Assembly (NCBI GenBank): GCA_029721515.1
Contig: CM056559.1
Location: 2,853,001-2,917,000, forward strand
DNA from: Synanceia verrucosa
Taxonomy: Eukaryota > Chordata > Actinopteri > Perciformes > Synanceiidae
Direction: 5' to 3'
DNA: 64,000 nt
Below the pieces are notes generated by a model. The model was not told where the DNA came from and searched no databases. It worked only from the letters and a program-made list of their open reading frames with translations. This document shows, one piece after another, positions 26,106 through 37,921 of the stretch (position 1 is the stretch's first letter; every line of letters starts with the position of its first letter). Both the position numbers and the translations under genes were made by a program.

Positions 26106-26185
<80 letters not shown>
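26106..26185. repeat. Compound microsatellite (CT)n(AT)n
   Basis: About 12 CT units run directly into about 27 AT units. The junction is clean and the AT part ends in ATATAAATATAAA. It should be highly length-polymorphic. Confidence 0.97.
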
Positions 26186-26189
<4 letters not shown>

Positions 26190-27700
26190 TAAAATCAAAA
26201 TGTGAAATATGATTGCATCCCTGCACTAAATGACTTTAGAGCACACTATCATTAATACCTTTCAGGTTGATATGACAAACTTGTTAGTGTGCAGTCGCCT
26301 CTCCACTCTCCCAGCTGATAAAGGAGCATTAGCATTCATTTGGTGTGTTGTTTCTGGCCACCTGGCACTAGTCCAGTGTTCACCAACTCCTGAGGGAAAT
26401 ATCTGGCTCTTTAGCAAAGTGCTCCGCTGTTGTGATGCTGTGCAGGTTGAGGCTTTTTTTAGAGCCTTTTTCCTGTGAAAACAGCTGCATGCTTCGGCCG
26501 AAAAACAACGATATGAGAGTGAAGCAGAACAGTGAAGGCAAAGAGAAAAGCTGAAAGATGATATGAAGCTCCAGAGTTGGATGGTTTACGCTCTGTGGGC
26601 TCATCCTTATGAACGACACCATCTAAGAAATGATTTTTAGTGATATTATGATGAAGGGAATTAAGTGATATTATTACTAAGGTTATTGCTATAAATCAAT
26701 GATGGTATTAAAAAATTGTATATTTCTCTCTAAAATATGACATATTCATATTACATAATACAATATAGCTTTATGTTTGTAAGAATGCATTGTTTTTGGA
26801 AATATTTTTTTGCAATGTCCAAACAAGAAAATAGCAAGATGTTTGTGCACAAGTTCTGCATTGATCTATTATCAGTTGATTGGAATACAGGTGGGAATCA
26901 ATACAATTTTTTTTATTTTCTCCACTCCTTTTTGAATATGTTGATAATGTCTTGTTTTTTGTCATTATTATTATTATTATTATTATCATATTTTATTATA
27001 TTCACATTAAAAATAAATGACAAATGAATTTAGATTAATTCATTGTTATTATGAAAATATGAACCGAGCCAATGTAAACCTGGAAGCGTCAAGAAACCAT
27101 TGAGAGAATGTCATGGGTGCTAATCTTTTTTCAAAAAAAAATAATAATAACAAAAAGAAGATTGAGTAGAATAAATGGAACGCATAATATAGGACATTAA
27201 GTAATAAAAATAATAAAAATTAAATTACTAATTTCTTCTATGTTATTTATTTTATTTGCAGTAGATATTAATAGTTTAATAGTTTATTAAACATATACTC
27301 TTCTAAAACATTTAGATGCCAGACACCCAACAAATTCACTAAAGGTCTTGATTGTGGTGTCGCAGTAAAGTCGAAAAATAAGCGTTTTTCTGTGGTGGAT
27401 AAATTGCCCTTAAACACCAGCTGTTGCACCGTGGGGTTTCTCAAAACTACAGCAAGTTACAACATTTTAGAAGAATTGCAGCAGCATTTAAGAGTGAAGG
27501 ATAGAGTTTCAAACTGAAACAGAAAAATCACAACTAGTTCAAGGCTTTAGTGAAGTTCTTAGTTTTCCTTCAACAATATTTGGCGAGCCGACTCCGCTGA
27601 TACCTGCAGGTGGTTTGATTCGCCAGTCTGCAAGTCAAAATAAAAAAATACATTGACAGATCTTTCAGAAAAGTGCTAAATAAATAACTATTGATTTCCA
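26190..27700. other. AT-rich gene-free stretch
   Basis: It contains an (ATT)n run at about 26966-26988 and several A/T-rich simple tracts (27125-27160). No gene is visible. Confidence 0.5.
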
Positions 27701-27871
27701 AAATGATTGATCAATTTTCCAGTCATGGAAAACATATGGAAAATTAAAGAAAAGTAATGGAAACAGTTAAGTTGGTTGTCCTCGCCATGCCTTGTGAGCG
27801 AATGCAAACAGTTTAAAAGTAACTTTTATCCTGTTTATATAAATATTTTTCCAGGATTCGTGGGAACCCTG
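27701..27871. mobile_element. Foldback MITE, copy A (3' part)
   Basis: It shares GATCAATTTTCCAGTCATGG and AAAAGTAACTTTTATCCTG with the other copies and ends CCAGGATTCGTGGGAACCCTG-like at 27851-27871. The left terminus is missing, so this is a 5'-truncated copy of the family whose intact member is at 34258-34539. Confidence 0.7.
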
Positions 27872-29845
27872 TGATCCCCTACTAGTCGTGGTCACAGTGT
27901 TTTTGCACTCTGCAGCCCTCATCTCATCTTCTCCAACATCATGATATGAAACTTCATACTTATGAAGCTACAAAGGGAAGAACTGAAGCCAAGTGATGTA
28001 ATTATTACAGGGAAAGATGCTGTGAAAGCTCTTTTATCTTAGTGTAATGATGTGAAAAAAAGATTTTCACAGATTGTCATCTTATTGAAAACATTAGATC
28101 GACAGTTTTGCTTTTATACGCTGCAAAATGTCAGCGAGGGCAAAGTAATTAATCAGATTTGAAGTCTCACTTTCTATTTCCTCCCTTTCATGTCGACTCA
28201 AATCTACCAGGCACTCTCTGATAGATTTATTTTTTATTTTATTTTTGCCTTGTAAGGGACCAAATAGTGTTGCTTTTAGTGTCTGCATGAACGCAGATTC
28301 CCTGACGCTGTAAATTAGTCTCATCTGTGATCAGCTTTTCCCTCTCCCCTGCAATGTGACCTCGTAGGCCGCCATTTCTCAGGCGTCTCCCGCTGAGCTG
28401 CGTAGGCGTGACTCGACCGAGCTTCCTCCCGCTAGACGGCGAGGCGCCACGAGGCCCCGCAGCTACACCCCTGCTGCAGTATCAGAGCATCTGTCCCCCC
28501 CGCGGCTCGCCTTTCAAACTGCACAAGGCCATCTTCTCCCAGCGTCTGCATCAAAGGCAGAGCCGACACTCGGGGAATATGTTATCATCGCTTTCCTGAG
28601 CCCATCTGGTGGAGCCACACCTGGGAGGGCGTTTTCACAGGGAGGGGAAGTCTTACCTCGCAACACTAATAAAGGACCCCTCCATCATTAAGATTCATCT
28701 TCATGCACCTCCCTTTTTTCACTGTCTTCCAGATGTGAAGAGTAAAGGTGTTATCTGATAAGAAAATGTTTAATCTCTTCTGTCTTTTATCCCAGTTCTG
28801 ATATTAAAGCAGATGAAAGGAACCACAAGCTCTTTCTTTGTGGCCGGTGCAGAAAGGCACAAAGGTGTGTCAATGAATGCCAGTATATAATGAGTCATAA
28901 GACGCAGCCAATTTTCAGTTAGAATAGATGACAATCAAAGGCAATAAAAGCTGTGCAGCGTCAATATTTCCTTAAAATGAACCACTCTCTTTCTCCCCTC
29001 CTGAAGGCTGTTTTGGCTGGATTTGCAGACGACATGATTCACACAGCTCTGACAAAAGAGGAAATTGGTTTCTTCATTATTCTATTCCACCGGGACACAA
29101 CAGGTCTCCAGTGGACAAACATGGCGTTGACGTGACCTTGGTAAATATTCAGATGTTGAGCATGACTAATGAAACAAAGAGGAAGAGCAACAGAAATCAC
29201 CTCAGCACATCCTTCGTTGTCTCTCAGCTAACAGAATGAATTAGCCTCCATGTTTATTTCAGCACACTCGAACGCAAAAACACAGATTTGTTCATAAGCA
29301 GGAACACAAGATTGCGTATTGATTACGGCAGCTGGAATAGAAATCACTGGCCTTATAATGCACATTGATTCATTTCTCTCACTTTAAAATGAAATGATAC
29401 GGAGCCCTGGGCTAGATGTGCAGGTCTCCTGTAAGACTGGAATACTAAATGAGATGGCAAATGTTCAACACTTCTTATGCATGCTTCTTTGTGTTGATGC
29501 AAATAAATTCAGTTGCTGCTCGGTGTGTTCAGCATGTTAGTCAGGATGAACATCAGCGCTGGAATGATCACCTTCGGTCACTACGGGGTCATCAGAGTTC
29601 CCACAAACCGACTCTGGAAAGCTCCTGCTCTTCACATGTTTGTGTCTATTGGCAGCATTTCACTCACAAATTAATCACTAAGGATCTCAAAGGCCACGCT
29701 GTGTTCTTTTGTTTTTCTTGAGTGAATAATTTGGCTCAACCAAAATTCACTTCTTACCAAGATGAAAAAATACTTAAGACGTGTTAGATCTTGTTACTCA
29801 TCTTGTTTTAAGAGTTCATTTTTGATTTTTAACTTTACACTATCA
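27872..29845. other. Gene-free stretch with a GC-rich block
   Basis: Positions 28365-28520 are much richer in G+C and CpG than the surroundings, including GCGAGGCGCCACGAGGCCCC. I see no exon with splice signals there. It could be a distal promoter or enhancer, but nothing in the sequence proves it. Confidence 0.4.
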
Positions 29846-30072
29846 CAGGGTTCCCACGCATCCTGGAAAACCTGGAAAACGATTGACCAATTTTCCAGTC
29901 ATGGAAAACATATGGAAAATGAGGAAAAAAGGTCAAATGTCCTGGAAACGGTTAAGTTATCCTGGAAAATTATGTATCTTCCCCATACTTTGTAAGCATG
30001 AAATAATAGTAAATAATTTGAAGGATAACTTTCTAGGAATTTTTTCCTCATTTTCCAGGTTTACCAGGATGC
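29846..30072. mobile_element. Foldback MITE, copy B (3' end truncated)
   Basis: It begins with the full left terminus CAGGGTTCCCACGCATCCTG and contains TTTTCCAGTCATGGAAAACA, GGTCAAATGTCCTGGAAACG and, in the right arm, TTTTTTCCTCATTTTCCAGG. It stops at ACCAGGATGCC without the CGTGGGAACCCTG end. Confidence 0.75.
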
Positions 30073-33000
30073 CTAAACCTAAACCTAAAGTGAAATTATC
30101 TTGCTGCATGGACAGTTAACTTTACTTGTTCTTTTTCCTCAGTTTTAATGTTTTATCTGGTTTTTATACTTGTTTTTTACTGAGTTGAATTAGGTCTGGT
30201 TGCATTGGACTGAAAAAAGGTAGAAAAGTTGAGGTTATGTCAGTTGTTCTTACCAACATTTTCACAAGTCTGTTGGTTCTGAAAGAAATAGCATGAACAG
30301 TGTGAATAGTTTCAACTCTATTAGCAAGGGCTTCACTGCTTTTATTTTATTAACCGTGTTATTTATCTGTGTCAGGTTTCAGTGAGCAGTTTAACACTGA
30401 GGTAATGTTCAGGTGACTAGGGACTAACGGGGTGAAATGGTTTGTGTAAAATGTTTAAATATGGCCTGTGGCCATATCTGATATTCTCTTTGAATAAATA
30501 ATTAAAGAGAGGAATTAAGTCAGCATTAGTGGCTATTAGCCTTTAGCTGTTATGTAACCCTACATAATAATAATGTCAGATATTTTTTTTCTGCATCTTG
30601 TGCAGAATCACCAGACTTATTAATGTTTGTAGTGAATGCAGAGGAAACATGGGGCTGTTTTCCATCATTCAGAAGGTGAACCTTCATACTGTATGCTCTG
30701 TTTTTTCACCATCAGCCTGTCGATCCCAGCAGGATGAGATCATTAATTCCACTGACGAGCATCCGTTTATATCCCTGCACTAATCTCAAAAAACACAATC
30801 AGACCTAGCTGTTTAAAGGCACTCACAACACAACGTTATCGAAACGACATTCGGTGAAAATCAGATCCAGAATGTGCACAAAGTGAAGCTCACAGCTGGA
30901 ATAAACCAGAGCAGCGTTGATCATCAAGCAGGAGTGTGAGGTACACATCTTACGTCTGCATTTATCACCGGCAGACAGACTGAATGAATATTGACTCTGC
31001 CTGGAATAACAGCTTACAAAGCACAGAGTCTGGCCTATTCAAATATTGCTCCCTTGCAGATGCAGACTCATGAGCTCCACTGAATCCTCCCGCCCAGTAA
31101 TTTGATTCCCCTCCTTTTCCTCCACGTCCTCGTCTGCAGAGCGCTCTTTCCCTCAGGATCTCCTACCATATGTCCCTCTATGCCTCCTACCTTCAGCATT
31201 CCACCTCTGCTTCCCTGCAATAGAAATTAATATTTCATTTTTTTGCACTAACAAACTGGAGTTTCCTACCAGCCACAGAACAATAAATATTAAGGCGCTT
31301 CCCTTGGAAGTTCTCCAGTCCAACGCTCCTTATGCACACTGTCAAAACTCATGCTCTCTCGCCATCTCTCTCCTTCCCCGTCGAACTAGAGCTCCTTATC
31401 TATCCATCCATTCCTCCCTCCCACCTCATCTGCTGCACCATCTGTGCAGCTGTAATAAGCAGGACTCCTCGTGTGCTGCCTTTCACTCCCTTGCATCCCT
31501 CTCTCCACTGTCTTGTTTGCGTCCAGACGCTCTACGTCCCGCCATTAAACACAACGCCGCTTTCATCTAAACAGGCACTGCGAGCGTAAAAGCAATAACC
31601 TCATGACGAGACGCCATCACGCTCAATTACTCCCAACAAAACTAAACCATGTCACGGAGAAGAGTGCACGAATCTGGATCTAACAATGGAGTCGTCACCA
31701 CAGAGCTGCATGATGGAAAAATCTATGGGAAATATTGTGTGTGATTCTCTCAGCTCAGAGTTCAAACAACAACAAAAAAAGCCTTCGAAGACAAACTCGG
31801 TTTGTTTTTTCTTTAACCATGTAAAGTGTGTGGTAAAAGCCTTCCAGCAGCAGCAGAGGGCCTCGTCTCATTTTATTTATATTTATATGGATTGTGGGAA
31901 ACACAGTGCTATACCGCCTCACGGTGGCCCGTCTGGGCAACAGTACTGACGAATTTAGGAGGGAGGAGGGATACAAAAGAGCTGAGAGTTCAACAAACAC
32001 ATGAGCATTGTCTTTATTTCTCTATTATGGCCTGATTTTAAGTCACTTCATTCTCAAATAAAGTCGACTTTAAAGTCTACAGTACTTTCCTTACTCAGCC
32101 TGTGAGCGACGTGACGCTGCATGCAGACACTGTCTCCTGCCAGCGTTAGAAAAGTCCTGTTGATTTCACACTTGTCTCTCTATTTGTGTTCTTGGGTAAG
32201 ATTCAGTTGGAGAAAGACGACGTTACATCCTTCTTTTAGCTGCGTCTGAATCAAAACGCCACGACAGATGTGCAGTTGTTTGCTTGTGCTGCCAGCACTG
32301 TCAATTAAAATGTGATCAAAGCACGCCCACGCCTCCTGAAGACACACATTAGCTGGATTTCTGAGTGTTTAACTGAAAATAACCAAGGGTATTTGTCTGG
32401 ACTTTATTTGTTGCATATGTAATCATGGATATTTTGTGGAGAAGATAAATGCTTAAAGGGGAACTAAGGCTTTTTTAAATGCATACATGTTATTCCCTGT
32501 GGTCCCAGATCCACATAAAGGGATCCACCTTCAAAACATAAACTTATCCAGGTGTTGCCTAAACCTAAAGAAGCCTGTGGCACTGCTAAGGGCCGATTAC
32601 TCTTAATTAATGGCCTGATATCAGTCAAATTGGTATCCATTTATTATCTCATCCAGTATGAGGCTCCCTTCTCTGGTTTCTGGCTTTGAGAGCAGCTCAA
32701 GTGTTGATTTAACTCCTCTCTGAGGTGGAAATATCATTTTGTAATTCCTCATTAAAGTAGTGTTTAAAACTTAATCCACAAGTTTTCAAGGTCTTTGAGC
32801 TGCAGAAATTTCAAGGTTCAATTTCAATTTTATGCAGACCGTTTTAATTGACTAGTTCGATACGACCAAAGTGATTTCTTACAATATTAATGTAAAACAT
32901 TAAAGGTTTATGACGTGTCTTTGAATCAGACATGCTGTGTGAGAGTTTTTATACATATTCAAAACCAGAATATATCCACAGCTGCACTTGACAATATCAT

Positions 33001-34257
33001 AGAGAAATATGAACGAGCCAACTAGGAGCCCTCTTGCTGCATTAGCAAGGTGAATTACTTCAGTTCTTTTTTTTTTTTTGAATTTCCTCTCAGTCTGAAG
33101 TTCACAGCTGTAGATCAGCTGAGACAATATTAGGCATTTTCTCTCACCGGTGGCTCTTCCTTCCATTAGATTGGATTTTAAAATCTCCTCTTAAGCAGGA
33201 GAAATTCTATAGGAACGATTCCTCAAGAGTTATCGATTATAAAAAGCCTGATATCTCCGGACAGAGCAGAATCAATATCACTAAGCTATCTCATATCTCG
33301 CTGTATAAGGCCTCCAGTTAGCAAATCCTTCCAGTTTAGAGGTCAATGAGTTGGCCGACTCTCCCAACAATTTAGCTACTAAGACTGAGACAGTCATAAT
33401 TAGGGAAATACATTTCAGAGGACGACCGGCGTGATTGCTCAGTGAGTTATTGATTATTGAACGGGAGTCTGTGGCAGCTGAGATTCACCATCAGAGGAAG
33501 GACAGCCTCCCCGCACATTTCCCATCACAGGTCTTCAGTCCGCAGGGACGCCGGTGGGAGGGGAGGGGATTATCCTGGAAAGTTCAGAGCCGGGTTCCTG
33601 CAGCAGCCAGCAGGACTGTGCAGCTCCAGGAGGACTCGGTGGATAATGAGCAGCCTTTGTGATCTGTGCTGCAGGGACTAGCCAAGGCCGAGCCGGGGAG
33701 CGGTAATGAAGCTCAGGCCTCGAACGCCACACAGACATTCAGAGACAAGAGTCCACCTCCACTGTCCTGCACATCCACTTTTTCCCTCCACTTTCACAGC
33801 AGCCTGATCAAATTCCACACATTCCTGCATCTTATTCGCATTGAAATCTGTGACTGTGTCAGCCACTGTAGCATTATTTTTTAAAATCAGTTCACACAGT
33901 AAAGAAGACTTTTGAAGAGGCATGTAGAATTTTAAAGACACATGAATAATTGAAACAGTCGACTCCTTTCTTTAGGCAAATTACTTCAAATATCTTTTTG
34001 TCTGTGGAATATTGTATCTATTTTCCATGAAGGCCAATAAATTTAAAATGTGAACTAGAATGACCGCCTCAAGGTTGAATTCCTCCAATGATTAGTGACA
34101 GTGACATCCTCGTCATTTTATCCTGCCGAACACTTGTCATTATTAGCATAAGAATCAGGGCTGTCCAAGTTAACGTGATTAATCAGCATAAAGATGGTAA
34201 CTCTACTTGGAAAAACCGACAGAAACATGCTAATTTTGACAGCCCTAATACAAATAA
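30073..34257. other. Gene-free stretch, partly GC-rich
   Basis: No exon is supported. Positions 33470-33740 are G+C-rich compared with the flanks. A poly-T/poly-A tract lies at 33065-33080. The short open frames here lack any motif. Confidence 0.4.
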
Positions 34258-34539
34258 CAGGGTTCCCATGCGTCCTGGAATACCTGGAAAACTATTGCCC
34301 AATTTAAAAGTCATGGGAAACAGATGGAAAATGAGAAAAAAGGTCAAATGTCCTGGAAACAGTTAAGTTATCCTGGAAAATGATTTATGCAAATGGAATA
34401 AAAGTAACTTTTAAACCATTTGCATTTGCTCACAAAGCATGGGGAGGATAAATCATTTTCCAGGACAGCTTAACCATTCCCAGGAAATTTGACCTTTTTT
34501 CCTCATTTTCCATGTTTTCCAGGATGCGTGGGAACCCTG
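34258..34539. mobile_element. Foldback MITE, copy C (intact)
   Basis: The element begins CAGGGTTCCCATGCGTCCTG and ends CAGGATGCGTGGGAACCCTG. The two halves are near reverse complements well beyond the termini. The segment at 34330-34386 (AATGAGAAAAAAGGTCAAAT onward) matches the reverse complement of 34450-34507, so the whole unit can fold into a long hairpin with a loop of about 60 nt. CAGGG termini recall hAT-type elements, but I see no clear 8-bp target duplication, and there is no transposase. Confidence 0.85.
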
Positions 34540-34929
34540 TATAAGCTGCTAAAATCAGAGCGACACCACATTATCTCTAATAAGCGCTGTTTTTATGAAA
34601 AGAACGTCGCTTTCTCTTTTCGTTTTTGTCCATTTAACATCTTAAATTGATACTTTAACAATGCTCTTTGGTGGATTATTTGTTTGCTGAATTACAGGGC
34701 AAGCTTGGACAGATTCAGAAAAGACAGTTAATCTCATTTTGTCAGCATGTTTGATCGTTAATTAAGACAGCGTTGTAAGTTTCCTTTATTTTTTGAATGG
34801 AGTTCTGCTTCATGACCTGCCAGCACATCTCTGGCGACACATTTCAGCCAGTTTGTCCAAGAGTTACTGTAGTGCAAGTTGTCACTAATTTCAACAGTGC
34901 TAAAATGAATTAATGCATTATGGCCAAAA

Positions 34930-35255
34930 ACAAGTTTTGTGAGGTCACTGTGAATTTTGACCTCCAAAAACTAAACCAGCTCATCCTCGAGTCCAAATGA
35001 ATGTTTGTGCCAAATTTGGAGAAATTTCCTCCAAGAATTTCTGAAACAGCATGAACGGGACGGCTGGAGGTCACAGTGACCTTTGACCTTTGACCACCAA
35101 AAACTAAACCAGCTCATGCTCGTGTACAACAGGGACATCCTGGTGGATGTTTGGAGAAATTCCCTCCAGGCGCTCAGAGGGAATCATGCAATAATGGAAC
35201 AGATGGACAACCCAAACCCAAAACCAGACCGCCTGCGGCCACGCTGAGCTAGAAG
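34930..35255. repeat. Two tandem units of a dispersed vertebrate repeat (period 133 bp)
   Basis: CCAAAAACTAAACCAGCTCAT starts at 34964 and again at 35097. The units contain GGTCACAGTGACCTTTGACC, TTGTGCCAAATTTGGAGAAA and a closing GATGGACAACCCAAACCC. This phrase set belongs to a very common fish dispersed repeat. The palindromic GGTCACAGTGACC core and TGACCTTTGACC half-sites also resemble nuclear-receptor binding sites. Confidence 0.7.
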
Positions 35256-36337
35256 AACAACTTTGTATGTGCCGGCTGGTTTGTATGCAGCAGCAGTCAC
35301 TGGATGACTGGTGAGGACAAGACAACCTGACCTTTTACTTCCACAAAAACATGTAATGCGCTTGTCACCACTGCTTTACAATTCATGGACCGCCCATGGA
35401 CTCTCAGAACAACGTCCTCAGATTTGTGTAATTAAAAAGAAGCACGAGCACCAGCACATACCAACACACCACCGCTTCACCTTAAACCAGCGGACAACTC
35501 ATTCCACACTCTGCGGCTTCCTCTCATTAAGTGAACACGACGTGTTTCTGCTAAAACAGCATGGTAATGTAGGAGTTATCAAAAAGGAGCAGGTTCTACT
35601 TGAGGAAACATAATGCAGCTTAAAGCTCTTAAACACACACAGCTGCTGCACAGTTATGCATGGGGATAAAGAAAATATAAAGATCATATGGTTGTAGATG
35701 GACACTCACAATAGCACATTACTAGTGTGTGGTGTTTGGGGTTGCATGGGCCGCTGCACCTATTGGCCTTTCACCCATTGAGGTTGCACCGTCAATCTGG
35801 TGTGTGCACTCATGCTAAGGAGAGAGATGCAGTAAAATCCTCCTATCTTCACAGCCAAGAGGGATGCATTTTCTTCTTTAAGAAGCAAATTTCTCATTAC
35901 TTTTTTTTGGGGTGGGGGGACAACCATTTGAATATCTATATGGACCTAATTTCATGCCTGACCTGCATTTCAGCATCGCTGTAAGCAGAAATGACAAAAG
36001 AAGAATAGCTTGGAATGATCGGAAAAGGGGAAAAAAAATGACTTGACTTTGTTTCTCTTATTTATTTGAGTAACTCTGAAATGTTTATGGCGCCTCCATG
36101 ATGTTTTCAAGCTCTTTGCCTTAGGAGACTGATTCAAAGTGAACATAATTACCTTTAAAGTCAAGGTAGACTCTGATTTTTAAATTACTTTAACCAGTGG
36201 GGTTGTTAGGGAGACTTATTATATTGATGCACAGATTTTTAAGAGATTTTTTTATAATAATAAAAATAATAAAAGATTGATGCCTCATATCCAACAGCCC
36301 TCTGGCTCCTAGTGAAAACTGCAATATATCGCAACAT

Positions 36338-36645
36338 CAGGGTTCCCGTGCATCCTGGAGATCCTAGAAAACCTGGAAAATAATTGACCATTTTTCCAGT
36401 CATGGAAAACATGGAAAATTAAAAAAAAGCTCAAATTATCCTGGAAAATTATATATGCAAACAGGTTAAAGTAACACAAGTTACAGAATTGTTGTTGCAA
36501 ACAAGTTGTTTGCATTTGCTCACAAGGCATGGGGAGAATAAATAATTTTCCAGGACATTTGACATTTGACCTTTTTTCTCATTTTCCAAGTTTTCAAGGA
36601 CTGGTCAAATGTTTTCCAGGTTTTTCAGGACGCGTGGGAACCCTG
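36338..36645. mobile_element. Foldback MITE, copy D (near full length)
   Basis: It starts CAGGGTTCCCGTGCATCCTG and ends CAGGACGCGTGGGAACCCTG. The middle carries AATTATATATGCAAACAGGT and TTGCATTTGCTCACAAGGCA as in copy C. Near the right end, TTTTCCAAGTTTTCAAGGACTGG is followed by a second TTTTCCAGG tail, consistent with a short internal duplication that makes it about 25 bp longer than copy C. Confidence 0.8.
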
Positions 36646-37921
36646 AGTATTGAGCATGTCGCAAAATGATTGCGTATTCTTATCATATCGTATAATAAAC
36701 AACCCTGAATAGCCATCATCTTTGTCTTAAAGCTATAATCATTATTTTTTTGTAATTATTTAAACTATTTATGGTGTGTGTAGCTCCTTGTACAGAATAT
36801 GACACCCTCTGTCCTTTACAAATGACTCTCACATCGGCTAAGGAAAAACTCCCCAAAAAAAACCCTTTGAACTGGGAAAAAGAAACAGAAGAAACCTGAG
36901 GAAGAGCAACAGGATGGACAGACATGCAATAGATGCCATGTGTACAGAATAACAACAATGAAAAACACATTAACACTACATATAACAACAGTTAATACAT
37001 ATAGAATTGTATGAAAGTGTCCAACTCCTAAAACACTTCTTTCACACCCAGCAGGGGTTCACAGGGGAACAAAGCTTGACTTTACCTCAATGATACCAGC
37101 TTCACACTTGGTTTATTTGCTTTCCATAAATAATATATAATAAATCAGACACCCTACTGCTACTGCTTCATGTCAAAATCCAGGAGAGTATTTATATATG
37201 CAACATGTTTTTTGGATAAAAAGTAATAAAAGTGTCTCAAAGAGTCATAAAGACTGCTATGTTTAAAGCATCATTAATACATCCTCCACTTTAGCTTGCA
37301 TGCTAATATCAGGCCTCAGAGCAAGTCAAGCTGCTGCTCAGCAATAAACACTGTAATCAAATTAGGTGAATAACTGTTTGTAACGTCAGCTCAATATCTG
37401 GGACGAGTTAATGTTGCAATCCAAGGGCAGTGAAGTGCTAACAGCATGTAGGACTGGAGAGAGTCCAGAAGAGCCGTCATGATCTGCATCTTCTGATATC
37501 GCCAGAGATCATTCACGTCCAAGGATAAACTCTAAAAATATTCACAGGAATTCAGGTTTATGATGAATCACATCCTGTTGCCTCTATCAGTATAAGTGGT
37601 CCTGATCATGTGTGATTTGAAATTTTAAAGTGTGTCTGAAGTCTTAAGTTATAGGAGCGACACAGTGCTGTGAAACCAGAAATAATAAAAATCACACCTC
37701 TATCGGCTCCTCATGACTGAAACAAATAACTAGTTTGTGCTGATGGAAATAGTAAGAAACTCAAAGAGAAAGACTGGTGACAACAAGACTCAGCAGGGTG
37801 GATAACTATGCAAAATAAAAGATGGATAATGACAAAGAGGTGAGGAGGAGTGAGAGGTGATGAGCATAGAAATGTGTTTAAGTGAGGAAGAGAGAAGCAG
37901 CAGGGCTCTGTGTGAAATTAG
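36646..37921. other. Gene-free stretch left of the trehalase pseudogene
   Basis: No gene is seen. It includes the sequence downstream of the last recognisable trehalase remnant, which would hold its former 3' UTR. Confidence 0.4.
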
